Positions 28,024-36,327 of a DNA stretch of 64,000 nucleotides are shown piece by piece (the first letter of the stretch is position 1; the number at the start of each line of letters is the position of its first letter). The notes below the pieces were generated by a model that was given only the letters and a program-made list of their open reading frames with translations, was not told the origin of the DNA and did no database searches. Source of the stretch: Gluconobacter cadivus. Its GTDB lineage: Bacteria > Pseudomonadota > Alphaproteobacteria > Acetobacterales > Acetobacteraceae. Both the position numbers and the translations under genes were made by a program. The stretch is taken from NCBI RefSeq assembly GCF_015244745.1, contig NZ_JABCQI010000002.1, forward strand, positions 186,001 to 250,000. The letters are read 5' to 3'.

Positions 28024-28446
28024 CTATTCCGCCAATGCCCGGAAACGTTCAGGAAGTGGGCCATCTCCTGCGAGAATGCTACGCACGCCCACGATCAGAG
28101 CCACCAGCAGGACGATGTTCCAGACTGCGAAAATACCGATTGGCAGCAGGAAAAGAAGCTGACCGGGGCCGGAACTGCCGGGGGGCTCCGTCAGGAAGCA
28201 TGCCAGAAACAGAGCGGCGGAACCGACGATGAAGGCAACATCATACCAGAACAGGCGCACTAGCCAGTTCAGATGCATCCGCTCTATCCCAACGCTTGGT
28301 CGGCGCAGAAGATAGGCGACGATGACCCCCGCCAGAAGGCTGATGCCCGTAAAGAAACGGGCGATATACAGCGCGTAAACAATCAGCACACCGCTTCTGC
28401 CGATGACCGGGCTGGAGTTTTGGGAGGTTCTGGAAAATTCGCTCAA
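28024..28446 (-). CDS. DUF4870-like membrane protein, tandem copy 1
   Basis: 140 residues. The start is TTG (28446-28444) with a good GAGGAG six bases upstream. Three or four membrane segments: GVLIVYALYIARFFTGISLL, then DVAFIVGSAALFLACFL, then LFLLPIGIFAVWNIVLLVAL. It is the paralogue of the gene at 27464-27883 with the same order of motifs, so a local duplication is likely. It is first in the three-gene set that ends with the DUF4097-type protein. Function unknown. Confidence 0.62.
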   Translation of the reverse strand: MSEFSRTSQNSSPVIGRSGVLIVYALYIARFFTGISLLAGVIVAYLLRRPSVGIERMHLNWLVRLFWYDVAFIVGSAALFLACFLTEPPGSSGPGQLLFLLPIGIFAVWNIVLLVALIVGVRSILAGDGPLPERFRALAE

Positions 28447-28473
28447 GCGCGTCTCCTCAAGGAAGGTTCACAT

Positions 28474-28501
28474 AAAAACGCCCGACCAGAGAGGCCGGGC
28501 G
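28474..28501 (-). terminator. Rho-independent terminator after the sugar porter gene
   Basis: Stem CGCCCGACC (28479-28487) / GGCCGGGCG (28493-28501) with one mismatch; on the minus strand it is followed by five T. It separates the sugar porter from the TTG-started membrane gene. Confidence 0.85.
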
Positions 28502-28534
28502 CAAGATCACGCGATGGTGATATCCCGGAGGATG

Positions 28535-29962
28535 TCAGCGGCCCAGTTTGCGGAGTTTTACACCCGACATGAGCCGTTTTTCGATGACGGCGAGGGACAT
28601 CCCCCGCGTCTCCGGGACGAACAGGATCGTCAGCAGCAGGAACAGTGCGTTCAGCCCGGCGAAGAGCCAGAATGTGCCTGCCGTGCCGAGGGTCTGCATG
28701 AGGGTCAGGAAGCTCACACCGACCAGAAGATTGGTCATCCAGTTGGTGAAGGTTGAGATGGCAATGCCGAAATCACGCCCGCCCAGCGGCTGGATTTCGG
28801 AGCACAGCACCCACATCAGCGGCCCCGCCGACATGGCAAATCCGGCGCAGAAGATCATTAGCAGGAACACCGCCGCGATCTGGGAGGACTGCGTGGTCAT
28901 GCCAGTCTGAAGCAGAATGGCCAGAATACCCATGCCGAACGCCATGACCGTAAAGCCCGCATAGAGAATCGGCTTGCGGCCCCAGCGGTCGACCAGTCCC
29001 AGCGCTACGAAAGTCGCCAGCATGTTCACCAGACCGATGATGGCCGTACACCACATCTGCGACTGTGCATCGAAATGCGCTGCCGCGAGAATGTTGGGCG
29101 CGTAATACATGACGATGTTGATGCCCGCGAGCTGCTGCATCATCTGGAGCATCACGCCCAGCGCCACGGAACGGCGGAAGTTGGGATTGGTGCGGAAGAG
29201 CTTGAAACCCTCCTGCTTCGTCTCAAGCTGCTCGCGGATGGCGCGGATTTCCTTGGCAGCCGTCAGCGGGTCATCGCGCAGATCCAGTAGGATCTGCCGC
29301 GCTTCCTTGTGGCGCCCCTGCGCCATCAGCCAGCGCGGACTGTAGGGCAGGAACAGCACGCCGATCAGGAACAGAACGGCCGGAATGCCCGCCACGCCGA
29401 ACATCCAGCGCCAGTTGCCGCTATAGGAAAAATACGTGTCGGACAGGAACGCGATGAAAATGCCGACCGTCACCATGAGCTGATAGGTCGAAACCATCGC
29501 CCCGCGCGCATCTTCGCTGGCGATTTCCGACAGATAGAGCGGAGCCGTGAAGGCGGAAATCCCTACCGCGACCCCCATGACCACCCGAAAGGAAATCATG
29601 GACGCGACCGACCAGCTCATGGCGCAACCAAGCGTGCCAATAACGAAGATCGCACCACCCACGATCAGGGAATGTTTGCGCCCCAGCGTCTTGGACATCC
29701 AGCCCGCACTCAGGGCACCCGCCGCTGCCCCGGCCATCATGGAACTGACGACCCATTCCAGCGCAATGGTGGAGGCGTGGTATTCCTTGCCGAACAGGTC
29801 CAGCGCTCCTGCCACTACCCCAATATCAAGCCCGGACATGAGACCCGCCAGCGCCGCGATCACGCCAATGGCGATGATCTTGAAACGCGTTGCGTCGAAA
29901 ATGGATGTGCCGCTGTCATCCTGCGGCGAAATGGTCCCTGTCATTCCGGGCTGATCGTTCAT
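28535..29962 (-). CDS. Sugar porter MFS transporter (GalP/XylE type)
   Basis: 475 residues, 12 membrane helices. Sugar-porter signatures are complete: GLMSGLDIGVVAGAL in helix 1, GRKHSL in loop 2-3, YSPRWLM at the end of helix 6, QQLAGINIVMYYAP in helix 7, DRWGRKP in loop 8-9 and PETRG at the end. It imports a hexose or pentose with protons. No metabolic gene for a particular sugar is adjacent, so the substrate stays open. Short inverted repeats lie upstream (29987-29999), and a terminator follows. Confidence 0.9.
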   Translation of the reverse strand: MNDQPGMTGTISPQDDSGTSIFDATRFKIIAIGVIAALAGLMSGLDIGVVAGALDLFGKEYHASTIALEWVVSSMMAGAAAGALSAGWMSKTLGRKHSLIVGGAIFVIGTLGCAMSWSVASMISFRVVMGVAVGISAFTAPLYLSEIASEDARGAMVSTYQLMVTVGIFIAFLSDTYFSYSGNWRWMFGVAGIPAVLFLIGVLFLPYSPRWLMAQGRHKEARQILLDLRDDPLTAAKEIRAIREQLETKQEGFKLFRTNPNFRRSVALGVMLQMMQQLAGINIVMYYAPNILAAAHFDAQSQMWCTAIIGLVNMLATFVALGLVDRWGRKPILYAGFTVMAFGMGILAILLQTGMTTQSSQIAAVFLLMIFCAGFAMSAGPLMWVLCSEIQPLGGRDFGIAISTFTNWMTNLLVGVSFLTLMQTLGTAGTFWLFAGLNALFLLLTILFVPETRGMSLAVIEKRLMSGVKLRKLGR

Positions 29963-29986
29963 AGGCCAGTGCGTTCCTCTTGCTTA

Positions 29987-29999
29987 GTCATAAAATGAC
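29987..29999. promoter_or_regulatory. Short palindrome in the sugar porter promoter region
   Basis: GTCAT-AAA-ATGAC lies 25 bases before the sugar porter start, and CGGAT/ATCCG arms follow at about 30012-30026. The whole 87-base gap is AT-rich. These could be operator half-sites, but there is no regulator gene beside them. Confidence 0.3.
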
Positions 30000-30049
30000 A
30001 CCAATCTTTCATGCGGATGTCATATCCGTAACCTATAACACAAAACCGT

Positions 30050-31069
30050 TTACAGCGTGAGCGCACTGCGGAGATCGCCAACGGTGAACCCGTTCCAGTT
30101 CCGCATGGTCTGCGTGGCGGTTGCGTCCAGAATGTCGCGGTCTGCGGCGTCCCGACACAGCGTTTCGCCACCGAAGCGACGCAGCAGGGCGGACATTGCG
30201 ACTTCCGCAGCGCGATTGGCGCCATCATCAGTCTTGATGGCCAGACCAAGGCCCAGTTCCGGCAAAGACGCAATCATCACGCCTTCCGCGCCCATCTTCA
30301 CAAAGGCCCGCGCACCGAACCGGTCCATGATTTTCGTGTCATAGCGCCCCGTCCCGGCGACCATGAACGGATTGGCCGCCACGGCCTCACGAAGACGTGT
30401 GGCCGCACGGAAACGCCCTTCGGACAATCCGGTTCCCGCGCCAAATCTTGCAAAACCTTTCGCAAGGGCCCTCAGCGGGACGGCATAGGTCGGCATGGAA
30501 CAGCCATCCATGCCCCGGTTTGCGTCGTCATGCGGCGTGTCCATCATGGCGGCCAGCACATCCGTCACGCGGCGCTGGATCTCGTGGGACGGGTCGATAT
30601 AGCCGGTCGGATCTACGCCCTGATCGCAGGACAGGCACACCATGCCCGCGTGTTTGCCCGAACAGTTGTTATGCAGCGGACAAGCCTCCTGATGGGCAGC
30701 CGCCAGCGCGCGGCCAGCCGGTTCATAGGTCGGCCAGTGCGTTCCGCATTCCAGAGACCCGACATTCCGGCCGACCGATTCCAGCATCGTGGCCGCCATG
30801 TCGGCATGGGCTTTCTCGCCACCATGCGAGGCACAGGCGAGCGCCAGCGCATCGCTGCTCAGACCAAGACGGTCCGCAGCGCCACTTTCCACCAGTTCGA
30901 TCGCCAGCAGGGATTTGACGGTCGAACGCGGAAATACCGCAGCCTCCACATCCCCGCAGGACCAGACCACGCCACCATCGGCATCCACGACGACCGCCCG
31001 GCCCAGATGATGGGATTCAACACGTCCGCCGCGCGTGACCTCGGCCAGAAGGCCCGACTGTGCTGCCAT
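30050..31069 (-). CDS. Rhizobial-type (class 3) L-asparaginase
   Basis: 339 residues from the ATG at 31069 with GGGAGAG six bases upstream. Residues line up almost one for one with the Rhizobium etli ReAV enzyme: S49 and K52 (PRSTVK), S81 (ASHGG), C136 and K139 of the zinc site (NNCSGKH) and C190 (GMDGCSMP). Known members hydrolyse L-asparagine with two Ser-Lys tandems near a zinc site. There is no signal peptide, so it is cytoplasmic. The next gene upstream ends just inside its 5' leader. No asparagine permease is adjacent. Confidence 0.9.
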   Translation of the reverse strand: MAAQSGLLAEVTRGGRVESHHLGRAVVVDADGGVVWSCGDVEAAVFPRSTVKSLLAIELVESGAADRLGLSSDALALACASHGGEKAHADMAATMLESVGRNVGSLECGTHWPTYEPAGRALAAAHQEACPLHNNCSGKHAGMVCLSCDQGVDPTGYIDPSHEIQRRVTDVLAAMMDTPHDDANRGMDGCSMPTYAVPLRALAKGFARFGAGTGLSEGRFRAATRLREAVAANPFMVAGTGRYDTKIMDRFGARAFVKMGAEGVMIASLPELGLGLAIKTDDGANRAAEVAMSALLRRFGGETLCRDAADRDILDATATQTMRNWNGFTVGDLRSALTL

Positions 31070-31088
31070 ATGATACTCTCCCTGCCTC

Positions 31089-31544
31089 TCATGATGTTTC
31101 CGGACCGAGCACATAGCACGGACGGCCGTCCTGACGATCTGCCGTCAGCCAGGGCTGGATCAAACGCCGCCGGACACGCACGATCCCCAGATCTTCCGTC
31201 ACCGGAGCATCCGCAAGATCCTGCGCCAGATGCGCGGCCGTGCGGAACCGGAGGCCGTCCGTCAGAGACAGGCCATTTTCCACAATCATCCGGGCGCTGA
31301 CGATATCCGTCAGATGATACACAAACGCCTCCCCGGACGGAGGGCGGAACCCGACAGGAGACAGGAAACAGGCTTCGACCTCTCCCGCATCCAGATGCGT
31401 CAGCGGCGGCTTCCAGCCCAGAAGATCCAGTTGGTCAGTCGAGGCCACAGAAACGCGGGGCAGCGGATTTTCCGGGCGCGGACGACGGGACTGGGGCAGC
31501 GTTTCAAACAGCGGCGCCGACGACGGGGAACGACGGCGGCCCAT
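31089..31544 (-). CDS. Uncharacterised protein downstream of zur
   Basis: 151 residues from the ATG at 31544. The N-terminal 45 residues are basic and Pro/Ser-rich and look disordered. The rest looks folded, with PVGFRPPSGEAFVYHLTD, then ARMIVENGLSLTDGLRF and RLIQPWLTADRQDGRPCYVLG. There is no membrane segment or signal. The start lies 5 bases after the zur stop, so it is probably co-transcribed. The pattern VYHLTD...A..I...GL recalls RNA 2'-phosphotransferase or ADP-ribosyl proteins, but too weakly for a family call. Confidence 0.6.
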   Translation of the reverse strand: MGRRRSPSSAPLFETLPQSRRPRPENPLPRVSVASTDQLDLLGWKPPLTHLDAGEVEACFLSPVGFRPPSGEAFVYHLTDIVSARMIVENGLSLTDGLRFRTAAHLAQDLADAPVTEDLGIVRVRRRLIQPWLTADRQDGRPCYVLGPETS

Positions 31545-31549
31545 GCGTT

Positions 31550-32104
31550 TCAGCCTGCCGTGGTTTTCGGACGGCGTACCGGCAGGGCACCGGCTTTCTG
31601 GCAGGCCACGCACAGGCCTTCGATTTCGACGGTCGCGGACTCGGCCTTAAAGCCCATGCTTTGCGCGGCACGGGTCAGAACCGGCGCGATGGCCTCCTGC
31701 TCCAGTTCCCACGCCCGATCACAGCCTCGGCAGATCAGAAACTGCGCCCGGTGCATTCCGCCTTCGTCATGGTGGTTGCAGCCATGCGGACACTCCACGG
31801 CATGCGAACAGCCCACGAAGGCGCTCAACCGCTCCAGGCGGTGGATCAGGCTGTTTTCCAGCAGAAAATCCAGCGCCCGGTAAACCGTAGGCGGGGCGGC
31901 TTTTGGATGGGCGGGGCGCAGTCTGGCCAGAAGATCATAAGCCCCGGACGGCTTCTCGCTGGACAGGATCAGCCCCAGCACCTGCCGACGCGTCTCGGTC
32001 AGGCGCTGCCCGTTGCGCTGGCACCACTCGGCCGTGAGGTCGAGGCGCTGTGTGACTTCGGACGAAAAGACGAGCGTATCAGCAGTGGCAGAAGAATCCG
32101 GCAT
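31550..32104 (-). CDS. zur: Fur-family regulator, probably zinc-responsive Zur
   Basis: 184 residues from the ATG at 32104; TTG and GTG starts further up are possible. A winged helix covers about 25-95 (RLTETRRQVLGLIL, PPTVYRALDFLLENSLIHRL). The dimer part has HHDEGGMHRAQFLICRGC and a second CVAC near the end, giving two CxxC pairs for structural zinc. The CxxC placement, and the lack of a typical Fur HHDH motif, favour Zur. Zinc transporter genes are not in the window. The upstream neighbour ends 57 bases away and is ptsI. Confidence 0.75.
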   Translation of the reverse strand: MPDSSATADTLVFSSEVTQRLDLTAEWCQRNGQRLTETRRQVLGLILSSEKPSGAYDLLARLRPAHPKAAPPTVYRALDFLLENSLIHRLERLSAFVGCSHAVECPHGCNHHDEGGMHRAQFLICRGCDRAWELEQEAIAPVLTRAAQSMGFKAESATVEIEGLCVACQKAGALPVRRPKTTAG

Positions 32105-32161
32105 GGACGTCAATATGGCATCCCCGCGCCGCTTTGCCGAGAGACCCACGCGCAAACAGTG

Positions 32162-34033
32162 TCAGGTTGCGAACTGCCGCACCAGATCCTGGATCACGTC
32201 CGGATCGCTTTCCAGCATCACCTGTCGGCGGAGCTGGTCACAGTTTTCGAGCGTCAGGGTCCGGATCAGGCGCTTCACACGCGGCAGGGACGCAGAGTTC
32301 ATGGAAAAGGACCGCAGACCCAGACCGATCAACAGCGCCACCACGCGCGGATCAGACGCCATTTCCCCGCAGACCGAAATCGGACGGCGCGCCTTCAGGG
32401 CCGAATCCGCCGCCGCCTCGATCAGCCGCAGCACACCCGGATGAAGCGGACTGTAGCGGTCCGCCACCATGGAATCCGAACGGTCCACGGCGAGCGTGTA
32501 CATCGTCAGGTCATTGGTGCCGAGCGCCATGAAATCAGCGTGCCGGGCCAGCGTATCCACCGTCAGAGCGGCAGCGGGAGTTTCGATCATGATCCCCAAC
32601 GGCGGCAGCGGATCGGGCAACGTATGGCCTTTGCGTTTGAGGCGTCGGACCACCCGGTCATAGATCTCCCGCGCCGCAACGATTTCGTCTGCGGACGTCA
32701 CCATCGGCAGCAAAATCCGCACCCGACCGATGGCTGCGCCTTCTTCAGACTCGGCGGCCCGCAGGATCGCGGCGAACTGCGTTTCCAGCACCTCCGGCAC
32801 CCGCAGGAGCAGACGCACGCCTCTCAGGCCCAACGCAGGATTGCCACCATCCGCCACCTGCTCCGCCAGCCCCAGCCGACGCATACAGGCCCGACCTTTC
32901 TCGCCACCCCAGTCCAGCACGCGGATCGTGACGGGACGGCCGTCCATGGCCTGCACGATGGCGCGATAGGCGTCCGTCTGGCCGTCTTCGTCCGGCAGGT
33001 CTTCGCGTTCACCAAACAGGAACTCGCTGCGCAGCAGGCCAATGCCCTTCGCACCATTGCGCAGCAGCATCGGCATTTCCGCGGGCAATTCCAGATTGGC
33101 CGAAAGTTCAATGTCCTCGCCGCTCTGTAGCTGAGCAGGCAAGCGCTTGAGCCGCCCGAACGCCCGCTTTTCCCTGACCTCACACTGTGCGGCTTCCGCC
33201 GCCAGACGCAGTTCAGTTTCGTTGGGCGACAGCATGACGGTCCCGAGATGCCCGTCCACGACCAGCATCTCGCCTTCCTGAACCTGCGCCATAAGGTTCG
33301 GCACGGCGAGAATGGCGGGAATATCGAGCGCGCGCAGCAGGATCGCGGTGTGATCCGCGCCGCCCCCGCCCTGCGTGACGACCGCCGCGATGCGCGCGGG
33401 GTCGATCATGGCGACATCGGCCGGTCGGAGCTGCTCCGCCACCAGAACGGAACCGGGAGGCAGGCTGGAAAACGCGCGATAGGAGATGCCGGTCAGGTTC
33501 CGCATCAGGCGACGCCCGACTTCCTCGAACTCGCCCGCCAGACGCAGATTGGCGTCGGCGTCCTGCGCGCTGTTTTCCCGCGCCACAGCCTCAGCCATGC
33601 GAGAAACCTGCGCCGCCAGTTCCTGCGTGACATCCGAAACGGCTGCCTCCGCACAGAGCCCCTCACCCGCGATCCGCTCCCGCACCTGACGCACCAGCCG
33701 CGACGGACCGAGCATGCGTTCATAGACCGTCAGGAGGGAGGCGATTTCCGCACGCCCCTCTTCCGGCAGACCGACCAGCCGGTCGCGCATTTTCTCGATC
33801 TGATGGAACGCCCGGGCGATGGCTTCGTCCAGACGGACGTTCTCTGCCTCCGGCCCGATGGCGCTGTAGCGTTCAGTGATGTCGGGCAGCGGGAGGGCTT
33901 CAACCCGTCCGGCAGGGCCGAGTGCCATACCGGGCGTGATGGCCTTGCCCTGAAGAAACGTACTGGAGGACGCGCTGCGGCGGGGCTGTCGGGAAGAGCG
34001 GCGGCGGGGCGGCGTTTCAGTCACGCTCGCCAA
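32162..34033 (-). CDS. ptsI: Phosphoenolpyruvate-protein phosphotransferase (PTS enzyme I)
   Basis: 623 residues. An N-terminal basic extension of about 25 residues carries no GAF domain, so this is not the long PtsP form. The phosphohistidine is H228 in GGGGADHTAILLRALDIPA; most enzymes I have Ser just before that His, here Asp. The PEP domain has GTNDLTMYTLAVDR and the catalytic Cys of VCGEM. It takes phosphate from PEP and passes it to HPr. Its start overlaps the end of ptsH by 17 bases. With HprK and a mannose-type EIIA but no EIIB/EIIC nearby, the pathway is regulatory. Confidence 0.93.
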   Translation of the reverse strand: MASVTETPPRRRSSRQPRRSASSSTFLQGKAITPGMALGPAGRVEALPLPDITERYSAIGPEAENVRLDEAIARAFHQIEKMRDRLVGLPEEGRAEIASLLTVYERMLGPSRLVRQVRERIAGEGLCAEAAVSDVTQELAAQVSRMAEAVARENSAQDADANLRLAGEFEEVGRRLMRNLTGISYRAFSSLPPGSVLVAEQLRPADVAMIDPARIAAVVTQGGGGADHTAILLRALDIPAILAVPNLMAQVQEGEMLVVDGHLGTVMLSPNETELRLAAEAAQCEVREKRAFGRLKRLPAQLQSGEDIELSANLELPAEMPMLLRNGAKGIGLLRSEFLFGEREDLPDEDGQTDAYRAIVQAMDGRPVTIRVLDWGGEKGRACMRRLGLAEQVADGGNPALGLRGVRLLLRVPEVLETQFAAILRAAESEEGAAIGRVRILLPMVTSADEIVAAREIYDRVVRRLKRKGHTLPDPLPPLGIMIETPAAALTVDTLARHADFMALGTNDLTMYTLAVDRSDSMVADRYSPLHPGVLRLIEAAADSALKARRPISVCGEMASDPRVVALLIGLGLRSFSMNSASLPRVKRLIRTLTLENCDQLRRQVMLESDPDVIQDLVRQFAT

Positions 34034-34307
34034 ATCCGTCCGCGATCAGGGCTTCCAGAGCATCGAGCACCTCGACCGCCTGAGGCCCATGAGCCCGGAG
34101 CGTCACGTCTTGCCCTTCTCCGGCCCCCAGCATCATCAGTCCCATGATCGACAGGGCGGAGACGACATTGGAGCCGTGAGCAATCGTGGCTTCAGCGTCG
34201 AAGCGCTCGGCAGTCGTCACGATCTTGGCGGCGGGGCGGGCATGAAGGCCCAGATGATTGACAATGCTGACAGTACGCGGCGGAACGGACAGGGTCGTAT
34301 CACTCAT
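34017..34307 (-). CDS. ptsH: Phosphocarrier protein HPr
   Basis: 96 residues. The phospho-acceptor His22 is in NHLGLHARPAAK and the regulatory Ser53 in ALSIMGLMML, 31 residues apart as in classic HPr. Both sites are intact, so it can take phosphate from enzyme I on His and from HprK on Ser. It lies between the EIIA gene and ptsI and overlaps the latter. Confidence 0.95.
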   Translation of the reverse strand: MSDTTLSVPPRTVSIVNHLGLHARPAAKIVTTAERFDAEATIAHGSNVVSALSIMGLMMLGAGEGQDVTLRAHGPQAVEVLDALEALIADGFGERD

Positions 34308-34321
34308 TCAGCGAACTCGAT

Positions 34322-34762
34322 TCAATGAACCGGCAGCGTACAGGCACGCGGCCCTCCATGGAGGCAGGGGGCGGGAAGCTGTGACGCCACGGCGATATAC
34401 TTCCGCCCCGCCATTGTGGCCTTTTCCACGCAACCCGCAAGGTCCAGATCGCGACGTGTTTTCGCCAGCTTGACCAGCATCGGCACATTCACGCCCGACA
34501 CGACCTCAACATGCCCCGGCTCGCGCAGGGACAGCGCCAGATTAGAAGGCGAACTTCCGAAGATATCCGTCAGCACCAGCACGCCATCGCCAGTATCGAG
34601 GCGCTGGAGCAGGCGCTCGGCCGCAGGACGCAGCACGGCGGGATCGTCATCGTCCGCAACGCCGACCACGCCCACCTGAGTCTGCGGCCCCACGACATGA
34701 ACCAGCGTTTCCAGCAGGACATCGCCAAGACGTCCGTGCGTAATCAGCATGAGTCCGATCAT
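34322..34762 (-). CDS. Mannose-family PTS EIIA protein
   Basis: 146 residues from the ATG at 34762, inside a 4-base overlap with rapZ; longer readings only repeat rapZ antisense. The phospho-His is in MLITHGRLG at the N-terminus. DGVLVLTDIFGSSPSNLA is the standard mannose EIIA motif. With no EIIB or EIIC partner here it is a regulatory phosphoprotein. In other alphaproteobacteria this EIIA connects HPr state to kinases or transporters. Confidence 0.9.
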   Translation of the reverse strand: MIGLMLITHGRLGDVLLETLVHVVGPQTQVGVVGVADDDDPAVLRPAAERLLQRLDTGDGVLVLTDIFGSSPSNLALSLREPGHVEVVSGVNVPMLVKLAKTRRDLDLAGCVEKATMAGRKYIAVASQLPAPCLHGGPRACTLPVH

Positions 34763-35727
34763 ACTGTTCTGTCCTGTAAAGAAAGATCCTGTGGAGGGAC
34801 GGCCCAGCGTCGGGGGGCCACCCCTTTGCGGGCGAGTTCGCGGTGCAGAACCATCATCGGCCCGACCGGCATGGCTTTGGGGAGAATACGGGCCAGTTCT
34901 TCCACGATCGTCACCGAGCGATGGCGTCCGCCGCTGCATCCGATGGCGATGGTGGCGTATTTCTTGCCTTCCGCGACAAAACGGGGAAGCACCAGTTCCA
35001 GAAGGCTCTGGATATGGCCGAAAAAGGCGGGATAGGCCGGGTCCGACTTCACGTACTGCACAACTGCCTCATCCAGACCGGTCATGGGCTGGAGGAACGG
35101 ATCATAATGCGGATTACGCAGGAAACGCGCATCGAAAACCATGTCGGCTTCGCGCGGCAGACCTGACGGATAGGCAAAGGACATCAGCGCAACCGTCAGC
35201 CCGTCCCCACCCGAGCAGCCAAAGCGCGTCTCGATCAGCTGGCGCAGCTCCGGCGAGGGCAGGTCGGACGTGTCGATCACCAGATCCGCATTGGCGCGCA
35301 GCGGGGCCAGAAGGGCGGTTTCCTGCTCGATTCCGGGAAGAATGGTGCCGCTGGTCACCAGCGGATGGCGGCGGCGCGTGGCGGTGAAGCGACGCAGAAG
35401 GATTTCGGGTTCGGCAGTGGCGTAGAGGAGCTGCACCACACAGTCCGGCAGGAGGCGAAGGCGCTCCAGTTCTTCAAGAACGCGGGAGGCTTCGAACCCG
35501 CGACTGCGGACGTCGATTCCGATGGCCAGGTTCTGTCCGGCCCGTGAGGCGAGCGCCTGGATCAGGTTCAGAGGTGGGTTGTCCACGACCTCATGACCCA
35601 GATCTTCCAGAACCCGCAATATGGATGATTTTCCCGCCCCGGACAGACCCGTTACAATCAGGATCCGACGGGACCCGTGACCATAGCCGGATAAGGAGCC
35701 AGACTCGGGATGGTTCGCCGATGCCAT
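34759..35727 (-). CDS. rapZ: RapZ/YvcJ-type nucleotide-binding RNase adapter
   Basis: 322 residues. Walker A is VTGLSGAGKSS at about 26-36. Downstream are the family blocks SRGFEASRVLEELE, PYPSGLPREADMVFDARFLRNPHYDP-type segments and IGCSGGRHRSVTIVE in the C-terminal half. In E. coli RapZ presents GlmY/GlmZ RNA to RNase E and senses glucosamine-6-phosphate; in alphaproteobacteria the target is not settled. It sits between hprK and the EIIA gene, which is usual for this family. Confidence 0.92.
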   Translation of the reverse strand: MASANHPESGSLSGYGHGSRRILIVTGLSGAGKSSILRVLEDLGHEVVDNPPLNLIQALASRAGQNLAIGIDVRSRGFEASRVLEELERLRLLPDCVVQLLYATAEPEILLRRFTATRRRHPLVTSGTILPGIEQETALLAPLRANADLVIDTSDLPSPELRQLIETRFGCSGGDGLTVALMSFAYPSGLPREADMVFDARFLRNPHYDPFLQPMTGLDEAVVQYVKSDPAYPAFFGHIQSLLELVLPRFVAEGKKYATIAIGCSGGRHRSVTIVEELARILPKAMPVGPMMVLHRELARKGVAPRRWAVPPQDLSLQDRTV

Positions 35728-35761
35728 GCCACACTCTAGCCTTTTTTCTTTTGGTACGGAA

Positions 35762-36235
35762 CTATTTCAAACCTTCACGTTTTTTTAGCGTTTCTCCGGC
35801 CCCTGCAACCCATTCATAAGAACCGCAACAGGCTTTGAGCGCCGCCCTTATCCGGGCCACCGTTCCCGGAAAACCGGGCTCCAGACACAACATTACCGCA
35901 CCCGTCCAGGGGTCCCGGCACGATTCGGGCAGGCGGGGTTGCCCCTGCCCCAGACAGACCCGTAGATGGACCGTCGCTTTCGCAACAAAAGATGTCCGCA
36001 GGATTCCTACCCCCCGGACCTCGATCAGCCCCGCAAGTCGCGCCGGGGCCGAAGCCACCGCGCCTTCCAGCAGCACACGATCATCCGCCACGAGGTCAAA
36101 TCCTGCATCCATCAGCCGCAGAGCCAGTTCCGATTTCCCCGCGCCCGATGGCCCTGAAATCAGGACAGCTGCCCCGTTCCACGCCACACAACTTGCATGG
36201 ACCGAACCTTCAGGCAGGGATGTCGGGACAGACAT
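35762..36235 (-). CDS. hprK: HPr kinase/phosphorylase, kinase domain only
   Basis: 157 residues, half the length of Gram-positive HprK because the N-terminal domain is missing; this is the usual alphaproteobacterial form. Walker A is GPSGAGKSELALRLM. LVADDRV holds the catalytic Asp residues, and LIEVRGVGIL is the family signature. It should phosphorylate HPr at Ser53 and reverse it. It is first in the run hprK, rapZ, EIIA, ptsH, ptsI, and is separated from the ChvG/ChvI pair by two opposite-strand genes. Confidence 0.92.
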   Translation of the reverse strand: MSVPTSLPEGSVHASCVAWNGAAVLISGPSGAGKSELALRLMDAGFDLVADDRVLLEGAVASAPARLAGLIEVRGVGILRTSFVAKATVHLRVCLGQGQPRLPESCRDPWTGAVMLCLEPGFPGTVARIRAALKACCGSYEWVAGAGETLKKREGLK

Positions 36236-36327
36236 GACGGATTGCGACCTCCTCAGGAGCAGACTAAGACCTTGGGCCGGACAGGGGCATGACGGCCCCC
36301 TGACATGGATCAGGACTCAGAACCACC

